Source of the DNA: Azorinus chamasolen
Taxonomy: Eukaryota > Mollusca > Bivalvia > Cardiida > Solecurtidae
Direction: 5' to 3'
DNA length: 64,000 nt
Assembly (NCBI GenBank): GCA_963576725.1
Contig: OY755242.1
Span: forward strand, 25,409,869-25,473,868
The notes under the pieces are model-generated. The model saw only the letters and a program-made list of their open reading frames with translations, searched no databases and was not told where the DNA came from. Positions 22,773 through 32,885 of this stretch are shown here, piece by piece; the first letter of the stretch is position 1; each line of letters starts with the position of its first letter. The translations under genes were made by a program, and so were the position numbers.

Positions 22773-22920
22773 AATCAAGCATGGGTTTTGTTAAAGACGG
22801 GGGTTTCTATACCCGAGGTTGGTCTGTTCCAGTCGGAAACGAGCTTTAGCGAGTTTCCGATAGGAACAGACCAACCGAGGGTATAGAACCCCCCGGCTTT
22901 AACAAATCCCATGCTTGATT
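22773..22920. repeat. 148-bp near-perfect palindrome
   Basis: 'AATCAAGCATGGGTTTTGTT' ... 'CCGAGGTTGGTCTGTTCC' is mirrored by 'GGAACAGACCAACCGAGGG' ... 'ATCCCATGCTTGATT'. The small central loop is around 'ACGAGCTTTAGCG'. Likely a palindromic transposon. Confidence 0.8.
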
Positions 22921-23469
22921 ATTTTTCTCGCTGAAATACGCCCTAAAACCAAGAAAATTAACGAATTTGTGAAGTACTACTTTACATTGCGTAATACGAC
23001 TTCCATATCTAATAGCAACAGACCGCAGCATAACTTTAGGCGTGACACCAAATTCTTGCATAAAACGTGCTGTTGTAGTCCCGCTAGACCATGTATTAAC
23101 AAGGCGATTCTCGTGCTCTCGCGCTGTTGTTGACCGGTTTTAATAATACCTATTACGGGCCTAAGGTAAACAATGGACACGAATGCTACAGCGTTTTGAC
23201 CTAAGCTAGGTGAACGCCGGGGTGTGAGTATTTCCAGGAGCACCGACAATGAACTGTTTTAGTGATAGACATATTGAATGAAATTCCGTGTACACGGTAT
23301 TTGATACAATCATGAATTGACGTCGAAAAGAAAACAGTGGCCCAGAAACAGCATAAATCGCCGAAGTGTCAAAGAAGTGTATAGTTTTGCTGCCGTTGTT
23401 TTGCCTGTATTTTGAAGAATTAAATTGATGCAGGAGAGCAGAAAATTGGTTTTGGTTTTATGCCAGAAT
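22921..23469. other. Intergenic, nothing recognised
   Basis: Overlapping short ORFs on both strands without a recognisable domain. Confidence 0.3.
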
Positions 23470-23578
23470 AGCGTTAATACACATTTGTTTTCGGGCAATA
23501 ACACCTTCGGGCTCGGGCCAACAACAGTCCCTCGGGACACTGCAGATGTTATTGCCCGAAAAAACGTGTATTAACCCT
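23470..23578. repeat. Inverted repeat with TTTTCGGGCAATAACA arms
   Basis: 'GCGTTAATACACATTTGTTT' + 'TCGGGCAATAACA' is mirrored by 'TGTTATTGCCCGA' + 'AAAAACGTGTATTAAC'. The centre contains 'CCTTCGGG' and 'CCCTCGGG'. Confidence 0.75.
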
Positions 23579-24242
23579 CTAATGACGTCATTTGTTATGA
23601 CAACCACAAACGTTACGTTTTGGCGTAAATATAAATGACTGAGTGACTACAAAACAACGTCTTCGGTTAATTAAATAGGCTTTTAAAGTGTTTATATGAT
23701 AAATAGAATTTCATATTCGTGCTAATTACTTATATTAATTTCAATTCATAAGGTTGTTGCCTATAGAAATGTTGGTATAATTCTGTAAGAAGTCCTTCCC
23801 TTGTATTGATTTTACCCAATCGTGCGTATGAATACACTAGTCACGGGGTGTTCCAGATAAGGATTTCTAGTACGGCTATTTTTAGTAACTCAGTTTATCT
23901 AGCACGTCTGAGAAGCGAGAAATAATTGTATTGTCCGTCCATTTAAGTTTCTCCTACACAGGTGGCTACAACATTGAGTGATTAATGAAAGCAGTTCGCA
24001 CTAACACAACTACTCGTATATTTCATTAGCGGAGTGAGGACCAAGTTAGCCAGTCGTTTGAAATGCAGCAGCTCATTATACGTGTATCTGTATACAACTG
24101 TTTTAGCAGTAGTGGACAATATATTAAACATGCTCTATAACTACAAACATAGTTGACCCAAATCAGCCATCTTACTCTTTATGTGGTTACTGGTCTGAAT
24201 AAACACGGTTTGCATTGTTCAAGGATATGATTTAATCACATG
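23579..24242. other. Intergenic, nothing recognised
   Basis: No supportable gene or repeat. Confidence 0.3.
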
Positions 24243-24440
24243 TTTGATTTAGGGTGTGTGGGGGATAAGTGTGAGAATGGGTGCACTAAAACGGTTTTAA
24301 CCCCAAGTGACAATTGCCACTGCTTGTTTCAATGCGGTACTTCAATATGTTTCAACAAAAACTTTGCTTTTATAAATGTTCATGGGCACACATATATATT
24401 TGGTGCGTTTCTATCTGCATGTGCGTTTCACCTGTAAATA
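24243..24440 (+). repeat. T repeat fragment
   Basis: 'GATAAGTGTGAGAATGGG', 'AAAACGGTTTTAACCCC', 'TTTCAATGCGGTACTTC' correspond to the conserved block of the Penelope-like tail and the repeat at 19690. The Cys-containing ORF across it is therefore probably not a gene. Confidence 0.55.
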
Positions 24441-24602
24441 GTATACAGCTGTTAAATGTAAAGACACATCCTGACACCCTTTGATTCTTTTTGAACAGGA
24501 GGCACGTATTCCTTCAGTGCCATACACGAGTCACAAATCACCTGGCCACATTGTAGACCAAGATCAGGGTCGTATCATACTGTATGTCATGTTGAACATT
24601 TC

Positions 24603-24854
24603 TTAACCCTTTACCCAATAGCCTGTTTCTAGTTTTGAAGACATATGACCACTTAAAGCAGGTTGAAAGTAAAGTAGAATGCGCCTTAAGGCGCATTCTG
24701 CTTTACTTTCAGCCTGCTTTAAGCTACCACCTACTAGGATATATAAAATATTTATTATGCAATATGTTCATGACTGTATGAATTTGAACTATTTTCTTCA
24801 GCGGAGGAATAAATCAAACACGCTAAAAGCCGCTTCTATCAGGTAAAGGGTTAA
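24603..24854. mobile_element. TTAA-flanked MITE interrupted by a palindromic core
   Basis: TTAACCCTTTACCC at the left and 'GGTAAAGGGTTAA' at the right. Inside, at about 24650-24735, sits a CAGT-family core whose centre is 'GAATGCGCCTTAAGGCGCATTC', with arms 'AAAGCAGGTTGAAAGTAAAG' and 'CTTTACTTTCAGCCTGCTTT'. It looks like one non-autonomous element inside another. Confidence 0.7.
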
Positions 24855-25045
24855 ACAATATCACGGTAAGCTTGGCCTGCTAAACATTTGGAAAAGTCCG
24901 TTTGAAAATTCGGCGTTGAAAGGGTTAATGCATTGAAATCATTGTCGGTGACTAGGAAGCTGCTCTATGGCAGCAGTGTAGCTGAATCCAAATGTAATGT
25001 ACGCACCGTGGCTATAGGGATCTGGAACATTTCGATGTGTATTGT

Positions 25046-25102
25046 TTTGAAACCATTGTGATAAATAGAGCATTTGCTCCTATTTATCACAATGGTTTCA
25101 AA
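25046..25102. repeat. B-family hairpin, shortened
   Basis: 'TTTGAAACCATTGTGATAAAT' + 'AGAGCATTTGCTCC' + 'TATTTATCACAATGGTTTC'. The right flank 'TTTACAGAGGCGTCAAAAGA' also follows the copy at 61493. Confidence 0.75.
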
Positions 25103-26044
25103 GATGGCATTTACAGAGGCGTCAAAAGACGCCAATAAGATGAAATGTATTAAAGCTTACATGACAAGACAGCATTATCAAAGTCTACCCGCTTCGCGTT
25201 CCATTTTTTTTCATTTTGGCCATAGTAATGTTTCACTTTTCAAATTAATGTTACGCACGTGCGTAAGTGCGTATCGCTAGCTGCGCGCCTGTATGGGACT
25301 GCTGATCTTGGTCTATATCGTTTACGTTGCCAGCATACTCGTTCCCCTTATTTTAAATACTCATAATATGATGCGTTCAGTGGGTATGTTATTATATACA
25401 GTGGTCTGCTATTCAGTAATGGAGCGGATTAACCTAATCGCCCTTACAGTTTTATGGTTGTCATTTTGGCTAATAGATAGGGATCGATAATGCCTATTAT
25501 CGTAATTATGGAAAATTATTCAAGACGTCTATCCCACAACTACAGCAAAAATGATGTTTCCATTCCATTTCGGACCAATTGAACTACGAGCCGTGAAAAG
25601 CTATTAGACAAATAAATAATGCATGATCATTATATAGTAACAATATGTTTTGCTATGTCATGCTAATAACATATGCATCATCTTAGTATCAGGATGCAGC
25701 ATGTACATGTTGCTGCATTGTACTGGAAAGTAGCATTTGGATGTGAATGGATGGACCGCATGTGTTTTGTGCAGTCAGTTCCGTCTATTTACTAACAATT
25801 GTGATCGCACATTAATCGTATTACATGGTATATCATTTCTTACTCAAATGACCCACAATTTGGTAAATTCTAAATACTGCGATATCCATTCATTCTGTAT
25901 TTCATTAATTTACCCGTATATCTTTGGAAATTTGTCTTGAAATAAGCAATAAATATTATTCCTCATGTATCTGCTATATTATACATAAATCAGTAAAATA
26001 TAATTTGTCATTTCTCTCATAAACCTGAAACTATAAATACATAT
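25103..26044. other. Intergenic, nothing recognised
   Basis: Several ORFs of 65-70 codons encode hydrophobic, low-information peptides with no recognisable domain. Confidence 0.3.
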
Positions 26045-26215
26045 GAAAAAAGTTGTTAAGTCAAGCAGGAAAAGCCACATAAAGGACTACACACCCAAAT
26101 ACTCGCACATACACGAGATGAACACATAAAACATTACAAAACACACAATACTATGAACATTCCAAACATGAACAAAGCACAAGTACAAGACACAAGACAA
26201 ACACGAGTAAGGGTG
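26045..26215 (-). repeat. T repeat fragment
   Basis: 'AGTCAAGCAGGAAAAGCCAC', 'ACACGAGATGAACAC', 'ACAAGACACAAGACAAACAC' are the reverse complement of the T repeat region at 61930-62090. They match the fragment at 34985. Confidence 0.6.
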
Positions 26216-26256
26216 ATAAATATGCCTGTTATATTACAAAAAGACTTCTTATAATG

Positions 26257-26460
26257 CAGTAAAACCTCTCTATAACGGCCACTAAATTATATCAAGTATT
26301 TTGTGTTAAAGGCAGGTAGCTGCTTAAAGCAAGGTGAAAGTAAAACAGAACGCTCCTATAGGAGCGTTCTGTTTTACTTTCACCTTGCTTTAAGCAACCA
26401 TCTGCCCTAAATACCAACTGATTAACACATTTTAGTGGCCATTATAGAGAGGTGTTACTG
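26257..26460. mobile_element. CAGT-type palindromic MITE at 26.3 kb
   Basis: 204 bp from CAGTAAAACCTCTCTATAAC to 'ATTATAGAGAGGTGTTACTG'. Centre 'GAACGCTCCTATAGGAGCGTTC', arms 'AAAGCAAGGTGAAAGTAAAA' and 'TTTTACTTTCACCTTGCTTT'. It has TG on both flanks instead of TA. Confidence 0.9.
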
Positions 26461-26779
26461 TGTACCCACCAAAACTACATAAAAACAAATCAAAATCTAG
26501 TGACATATTGTTTTCTAATCAGTATACACAAAGTACACACTTTGACCATCAGACTTGTGGTCCCAAACTAATTATTTACAGAATATATAAATAGTCATGT
26601 AAGAAATAAAAAAAAGTATGTATGTTTACTTGCTGATTTGTGTAACGTTTTATGAATACGTGCAATTTTATGGTATCTAAACTGCAGAATCATATCTATA
26701 TTACGCTACCAAAAATTATATGGAGCAGCTTCCGACCAGGCAGGACCCGCCGGTACTGGTTTTGCTCTGTTTGCGAATA

Positions 26780-27033
26780 CAGTAAAACCTCTCTATAACG
26801 ACCACTAAAATTACATCAAGTATTTTGGGTTAAAGGCAGGTGGCTGCTTAAAGCAATGTGAAAGTAAAACAGAACGCTCCAATAGGAGCGTTCTGTTTTA
26901 CTTTCACATTGCTTTAAGCAGCCACCTCCAATAGGAGCGTTCTGTTTTACTTTCACATTGCTTTAAGCAGCCACCTGCGCTAGATACCAACGCATTAATA
27001 CGATTTAGTGGCCGTTATGGAGAGGTTTTACTG
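26780..27033. mobile_element. CAGT-type palindromic MITE with an internal 49-bp duplication
   Basis: 254 bp with TA flanks. One arm segment is repeated directly: 26879-26927 and 26928-26976 are the same 49 bases (from CCAATAGGAGCG to GCAGCCACCT). Otherwise a standard family member. Confidence 0.9.
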
Positions 27034-27039
27034 TATATT

Positions 27040-27633
27040 AAAGGTGTATCTTGGAGGCTACGTGGTTAAATGTCCATTCATTAATTGTTACAACATATCC
27101 AGATAAATGATATTACAATGTAATCATGTTAGCAGCTGCATGCTGAACTAAACTAAACATTACTTCCGCGTCCCTTGAAGATCCAAGCTGTTTGATACTC
27201 GCGTAAATCGGAAATATGTACAAAATAGGGCTAATAAGATTTTTTTCTACATGTGAACGGTTTACCTGGGGGCTCTGGCATGCTCTCACGTGTTGTAGGG
27301 ATATTAACACACGTGCCGTGCTACACCTTGTTGGATATATCGTTTCATCATTATAATATAACACATGATGGTAGAATTATGATATTCTTCTCATGTTCAT
27401 CGGGGAAAGAGCGGGAACATTTCACACAACCTTTAACCATTTCCCCGATGAATATTCGTGTAAGAAATGATGACGTCATATATACTAATTATCTGAAATT
27501 ATATATCGTCATGTGAAACCTGAAAAGTTTTGCCATGTTGTTATTGTTGTCTTGGTAGTTGTCCTCGTTGTATGATCGGGTCATCCAAGGTGAAGTAACC
27601 TTGGTCTAGTGACCGATGATGAATAGCACATGG
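27040..27633. other. Intergenic, nothing recognised
   Basis: Short ORFs only. A region 27390-27470 resembles TTAA-D ends ('AACCATTTCCCCGATGAATA'). Confidence 0.3.
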
Positions 27634-27877
27634 TTAACTCTTCACATGCTGAATTTTAAAATACATTTCTCCTTCTTTACCCATGTCTATAATTACATAT
27701 ATCTTCACTGTGTACAAGTATTTTGCTTTGTAATCACTGCTGTGGAGTGCACTGGTTGCACAATCAACTTGTAAATAGTGCAGACCCTGATGAGACAACT
27801 CCTGCAGGAGTTGTCTCATCTGGGTCTTCACTATTTACAGGTATGTATATTGACGCGAATAGCAAGCGAAGGGTTAA
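27634..27877 (+). mobile_element. TTAA-C MITE, copy 4
   Basis: TTAACTCTTCACATGCTG to 'AGCAAGCGAAGGGTTAA', 244 bp. The core is 'GACAACTCCTGCAGGAGTTGTC', a compensated change relative to the other copies (both arms altered). Confidence 0.85.
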
Positions 27878-28225
27878 AAGTTGAAAGCTGCAAGTTGTGG
27901 TTTTAAAAGTAACGATAATTCACGAATAGAACATGTACAATGAAATCTATATTATTTCATAACAACACATCTTGGAATTATCTTGATATATTAGGTCGAT
28001 ACATCGTATATAAATTATTCTTTCGGCGATGCTAAACACTGATCTAACAAATACGAATGTTGATACATGTATGTAAGTTTTACTAAAGCTTGTATGTATA
28101 AACACATTTCAAGATACTTTAAGAGGTTCGCCATTTACTATATGATTATGCAAAACCTTACCAAAGTCTTCCGCTGTTAGATTTTTTCTGCAAACTGTGT
28201 TGTCTGCTACAAGTTCCGTTTGTTT

Positions 28226-28332
28226 AATATCACCCCTCCATTAACAAAACAGTCTGGATCATGATCACACGCTAAGTTTCTGCGTCTGATCTAGATCCCC
28301 AAACCGTTTGCATTTCGCAACGAAAGGGTTAA
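28226..28332. mobile_element. TTAA-E MITE upstream of locus C
   Basis: 'ACAGTCTGGATCATGATCAC' ... 'CGTCTGATCTAGATCCCC' ... 'GCAACGAAAGGGTTAA'. It lies about 0.5 kb upstream of the prohormone, as a TTAA-E element also lies upstream of loci A and B. Confidence 0.55.
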
Positions 28333-28816
28333 TGCTACGTGCGAAAACGAAGAAATTATGAATTTGTCTGAAGTGACCTTATTGTTTTAAACCAGGTTTT
28401 AAAATGTTTATAAAAATCTGTCGTAGGTATACCAGAATTCTGATCGTATGTCTGCATTTTCGTAGATGTCAATATTTGAATGGTTCTCCTAGACTCACTT
28501 AAGGTTCCTTATGCATACCATGACGAGGTTAATTATTCGTTATTGTAGTGCGAAGATTGGTAATAGGTTTCATTTGAATAATATCTTATATCTGGGTAGG
28601 GCTAGCACCTTCAATGGATTGTCCGTTAATTGTAAGCCAATGTGTATCATGATGCACCAAGGACCACCGCGAATTCATTACCCTGAATGGTGATAATTAC
28701 ACTGGTTATTCGAAACCCGATCAGTAACGTGCTAACACGAAATAGAATTTGAATATTACCCGTCGCCTCAAACGCATAGCTAATGGCGATGCGTGTAAAT
28801 GTTTCTCACTCTGATA

Positions 28817-28825
28817 ATATATAAG
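28817..28825 (+). promoter_or_regulatory. TATA box candidate of locus C
   Basis: 'GATAATATATAAGAAGC' about 55 nt upstream of the ATG at 28876, the same spacing as in locus A. A TSS would fall near 28850. Confidence 0.5.
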
Positions 28826-28875
28826 AAGCATTGTTCTAATTGAAACTTCAAAACGGATTCCGTCCTAAACGAAGC

Positions 28876-29475
28876 ATGATGGGTATGGTTCGTGTTGCAT
28901 TTGCTGTGTTGTTCCTCTCCTGCGCTTGTTCTGCAGATAATGGTTTAGGTGAAAGTGGCATTGGAGGAGATTACTCCGGATACAAACATTTCTTAACAGA
29001 ATTAATAAAAGAGGGAAAGAGAAGTGTAATTACGGACCAAGGCTATGGGTCGAGATTGCAGGCAGGGACAAACGTAGCTGATGCTGTTACTACATATGAT
29101 AAAATATACGGCGCATATGGACCGGGAAAGAGGAGTGTTATAGATAACGATTATGGTGCGACAGCGAATGACGCAGGTGCAGTACTTGAAGATTTACCTA
29201 AGAGATATTACACTGATCTTGGCTACGGGTCTAGAGTGAATGCTGGCAAGAACATTGCCGATGCTAGATGGGCGAAAGACGGTATTTTTGGTTCTAAAGG
29301 GCCGGGAAAAAGGTCGGTGGAAGACAGTGGCTTGTTGGGATTTTTACGAAATTTGAGAAGTGGGGCAGTTGGTGATGCTGGCTATTTATCACGGATTGCT
29401 GCAGCAAAAACACTCGCAAGAGACATTGATGCAAGTTCTATTTATGGACACATGGGACCAGGCAGACGCCGATAA
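28876..29475 (+). CDS. Calcitonin/DH31-like multi-peptide neuropeptide precursor (locus C)
   Basis: 199 residues. The start is the first ATG after an in-frame TAA at 28837-28839 (A at -3; a second ATG follows directly and has a better +4 G). Residues 1-20 form a clear signal peptide ending CACSA. Processing sites are KR48-49, KR85-86, KR109-110, KR145-146, RNLR158-161 (furin-type RxxR) and terminal RRR197-199. This gives three related peptides. Peptide 1 is Ser50-Pro83 (contains DQGYGSR, ends IYGAYGP). Peptide 2 is Tyr111-Pro143 (DLGYGSR, ends IFGSKGP). Peptide 3 is Ser162-Pro195 (DAGYLSR, ends IYGHMGP). Each is followed by Gly for C-terminal amidation, and they are 34, 33 and 34 residues long. 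A 22-residue spacer (87-108) separates peptides 1 and 2. Pro-amide ends, length and the D-x-G-x-S-R-like block suggest the calcitonin/DH31 superfamily, whose receptors are class B GPCRs. The family name is inferred. No introns are visible. Confidence 0.88.
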   Translation: MMGMVRVAFAVLFLSCACSADNGLGESGIGGDYSGYKHFLTELIKEGKRSVITDQGYGSRLQAGTNVADAVTTYDKIYGAYGPGKRSVIDNDYGATANDAGAVLEDLPKRYYTDLGYGSRVNAGKNIADARWAKDGIFGSKGPGKRSVEDSGLLGFLRNLRSGAVGDAGYLSRIAAAKTLARDIDASSIYGHMGPGRRR

Positions 29476-29539
29476 ATACCAAAGAAGGAAGTAAATGTTT
29501 ATCAAACATTACTGTTACTGCTAAACTATGATTATTTAA

Positions 29540-29745
29540 ACTCTTCTCGTGCTACAAAGTGCCTGCCATATCCTTATTCGCTGAAATTTTCACAGATGAC
29601 TTTCGATTCGATCACACTTTTGTGAAACTATTGACCGAGTATTAAACAACGTGGATCCTGATGAGAGCCCGAAATACTCCGAGTCTCATTTGGATCCAAC
29701 CTGTTAACACATGTAAATCTCAAACGCGCTAAGCATGAGAAGGGT
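29540..29745. mobile_element. TTAA-E-like MITE just downstream of locus C
   Basis: 'AACTCTTCTCGTGCTAC' at the left and 'GCGCTAAGCATGAGAAGGG' at the right. Core 'GTGGATCCTGATGAGAGCC' and 'GAGTCTCATTTGGATCCAAC'. It may contain the prohormone 3' end (ATTAAA at 29641). Confidence 0.55.
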
Positions 29746-29786
29746 AATTGAGATGAAACATGTAAATAATTAAGTTGCCGATATAT

Positions 29787-30018
29787 TTAACCTTATACTC
29801 CAAACATGCGTCTTTTTACACTTTAGCAAACAGAGTAGACCCTGATCAGTCCGTCTGACCAGGGTCTTCTCTGTTTGCTTATAATGTAACATAAATCTGA
29901 TTATACAGTTACTGATATGGCCAAAGTACCATGTCATCATATGCCGATATATAAAAGAAATCAAATTTTTCATAACGTCATTATTTCTTGCATAGTTATT
30001 TATGGAGTAATGGGTTAA
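29787..30018 (+). mobile_element. TTAA-D MITE downstream of locus C
   Basis: TTAACCTTATACTCC to 'TATGGAGTAATGGGTTAA', 232 bp. Core 'AACAGAGTAGACCCTGATCA' and 'GACCAGGGTCTTCTCTGTTT'. The position relative to the gene parallels the TTAA-D elements beside loci A and B. Confidence 0.8.
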
Positions 30019-30609
30019 CTATTATGCGTCATCCTTGTCAATCAACTATTTTGACTAACTTTCATTCAACTACTTGTTCGTGATTACTGTAAACAAAAAT
30101 GGAAATAGTGAAATATTTCTAGATCGATCTTATTGTTTTCAAAGTCATCTGTTGCCAAATGTTTAAATAAACCACTTCCAGCCAGTTTATAAGATGCAGT
30201 TGTTATTTACCTTCGATGTACAAATGTATAAAATGCGAGTAGATTATTCTGAACAATATTATGCCTCTTTCGTATGGTTTATAAGTTTGCTTGTAGTATG
30301 TGCATAACACACTCTAGTGCTCATATGCGCAGTCTTTTCTCCACTTGTAATTAGTTGGGCGTCCCGATTTGACTGACACACTATTAAGGTGGAGTTAAAC
30401 CAAAACACAGACAAACATAAAAATAATACGGTAAATTGCCTAAAACGCGTAACGGCTTTGACTTTAAACCAAATATGGGGTTTCGCTCATGTTTTGTGAA
30501 TATTTAGGTATGAATAAATATTTCTTTAGATAATATTTGTTCTGTACACAGTACAGTAGAAGTAGAACAATAAGCAATCAACACAATGAGATTTAGTTTT
30601 GGGTCAGTG

Positions 30610-30931
30610 AGCAGGAGGTTGTGGCTTAATACAGGTTAAAAGAAAATCTCCTTTGGGAGCTTTCGGTATTGCATTTTCACTGTATTAACCCTTTCCCTTA
30701 TGTAAGCGCATTTTGACGCATCTGTAAACAGAGTAGACCCAGACCAGACGAATCCTATAGGAGCCCTCTGACAGGGTCTGCTCTGTTTGATTATGGTGTA
30801 ATATAGATCTAAATCTACAGCTTCTTCCTGAGCCAAAATGTCACGTGTTCATAAGCCATTATAAAAATATTCTTATTAATATTTATGACCTCATTATTTC
30901 CTATATGAATATTCATCGGGGAAAGGGTTAT
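30610..30931. mobile_element. Palindromic core fragment plus TTAA-D MITE
   Basis: 30610-30690 is a decayed CAGT-family core ('TTGTGGCTTAATACAGG' region). 30685-30931 is TTAA-D: TTAACCCTTTCCCTTATG to 'TCATCGGGGAAAGGGTTA', core 'AACAGAGTAGACCCAGACCA' ... 'CTGACAGGGTCTGCTCTGTT'. Confidence 0.75.
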
Positions 30932-31985
30932 GCGTTTTGATTATTCCTTTGTCCAATCAGTCGTTTATGACAGGTTTTATCGTATATCTGAAAATAAGAA
31001 ATTTGTACTCCAAATAAATAGTATACGACATGATACTTTACGCATATTTTTAGAAGACGGTTTAATATCGCTTTTAAATCTAACAACTGTCTTCTTTGGT
31101 CATGATCCAACACAATAGATAGGAACCTCACTACATCTTTATGTTTCTAAGACTACAAACACCTCAAACAGAATGATTCGGTTTGACCCTGCTTGTCTTC
31201 GATTGTCAGCAGACAAGGATCATAATTATCTGTGAAGGTTGCGTCTGTGATTGCGTACGTGCGTGTGTTCGAGCGAGCGTGTGTGCGTGTGTTTGCTAGA
31301 GACATTAATTTCGTTTGCAATCGCCTGCCTAACGTCTGTTCTGTGTTTGCTTGTAAGGGTTCGATAGTCCCGCACGTATAAAGATGTGCACGGGTTCCTA
31401 TCTGCTGTGTTACCTATAGGAGCTTTCTGTTCACCTGCATTAAGCTACCACCTTACAACCCTATAATTTACTTCCTTTTGGTGGAAATGCAAATTGAAGC
31501 ACGTGATATATGGTTGTATAATGTAATATGTGGTAGGGAAAGGATGTCACTGATGACATATCAGAAAAGGATGGGCAAACACCGCAAACAAACAAACAGA
31601 CGGCTGCTGGAAGAGCATTCTGATCAGGGGCCTCACGGTTAGCTTCGTAAACTATTTTTCAAAGGTCTTCTCAGGTAGAAGCACCACCGAAAACTCATTT
31701 ATTGTACATATGTAGACGATTGCATTAGGTATAGAGGCTAACACTTTTTTAACGCGTTTACAGTTACTGCATGATTTATTTGTTTATATCAGGGTTTTAA
31801 GTCACTTTAACATTACTGTCATATCATGACATCCAGCAAATCACAGATAAAGAAAGGCCCAGTTCGTCCGTGCGTGGACACATTGCGTTGAGTGGTGCTC
31901 AGAACACCGACAAAGCCATGGACCTGTCGCACTCCTGCTAGATTATTCAACTATAACTTAATGACGTCCGGAATAGTTATAAGCT
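30932..31985. other. Intergenic, little recognised
   Basis: A short GTGT-rich segment at 31255-31300, and a decayed palindromic core at about 31385-31455 ('CCTATAGGAGCTTTCTG', 'CACCTGCATTAAGCTACC'). No gene seen. Confidence 0.35.
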
Positions 31986-31989
31986 GAAT

Positions 31990-32130
31990 GTTTATAAGAC
32001 AGCTTTAGCTATGGCAGGAATTGTAGAATCAGATCTATACTATCGCATAAGCTGTCAGAGCTTATCCTGAGCAGACGGCCCGATTGGTTCGTCTGGTCTA
32101 GGTCTACTCTGTTTGCAAATATCTATCAAT
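31990..32130 (-). mobile_element. TTAA-D fragment
   Basis: 'GAATTGTAGAATCAGATC', then a diverged core ending 'GGTCTACTCTGTTTGCAAAT'. Ends not preserved. Confidence 0.45.
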
Positions 32131-32564
32131 AGACATCTACTGAGTAAAGTGCTAAAGTAATTGAACGTATATTGACAGAGATTTATTTTAATCAAAATTT
32201 TAGATCAACTGTGTGTTTTTGAACATTAATATACTGCAATTATCTAATTTTACATAGCCCTTACCCTAATGAATATTCAGGTATATTCGTGTATTAAAAT
32301 GGACGTGTAATACACTTAGTGGGTAATAGCATAACTATGAACAAACAGATCATTTGTAAGGCCAAAACTGTAGAATCCGATAGTATTCCATACGCAAAAA
32401 GAGCATATTAACTTATCATGATCAGACGATTTAGATGATTCCTGTGGAAGTTATCTCAATTTGGTATACCTTTTTGGCAATGTATAAAAAAAAGTTTTTT
32501 CCATGATATAAAGTGTTTCAGATATTCAGTGATAAACTCCCATTTGCACTTTCTATCGCTTTGT

Positions 32565-32788
32565 TTTACTCTTCACTCTTTGCACGCTAGCGGCAAAACT
32601 GTGATTACCTATGCAAACAGTTTGGATCCAGATGAGACGCCGTATAATGCGGCGTCTCATCAGGATCCAAACTGTTTGTTATCTTGACCATATTTTTGCA
32701 AAAATAAAATGAGAGAAAGTTTATTTTAAGAATTGAAGCAGACGAAAATTGTTGCAGACGAAAAATTACTTAGCGTGCTAAGAGTTAA
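32565..32788. mobile_element. TTAA-E MITE, best-preserved copy
   Basis: 'CTCTTTGCACGCTAGCGGC' at the left and 'TTAGCGTGCTAAGAGTTAA' at the right. The core hairpin pairs 'AACAGTTTGGATCCAGATG' + 'AGACGCCG' with 'CGGCGTCT' + 'CATCAGGATCCAAACTGTTT'. This defines the family. Confidence 0.8.
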
Positions 32789-32885
32789 TAAAAACAAACA
32801 TTTAAGAAGCTATATTGTTACAACAAAGTTGATGAACTGTCGAAATGACCTCTGGTACAGTAGGCAGTCCCTGATATGATTTATA

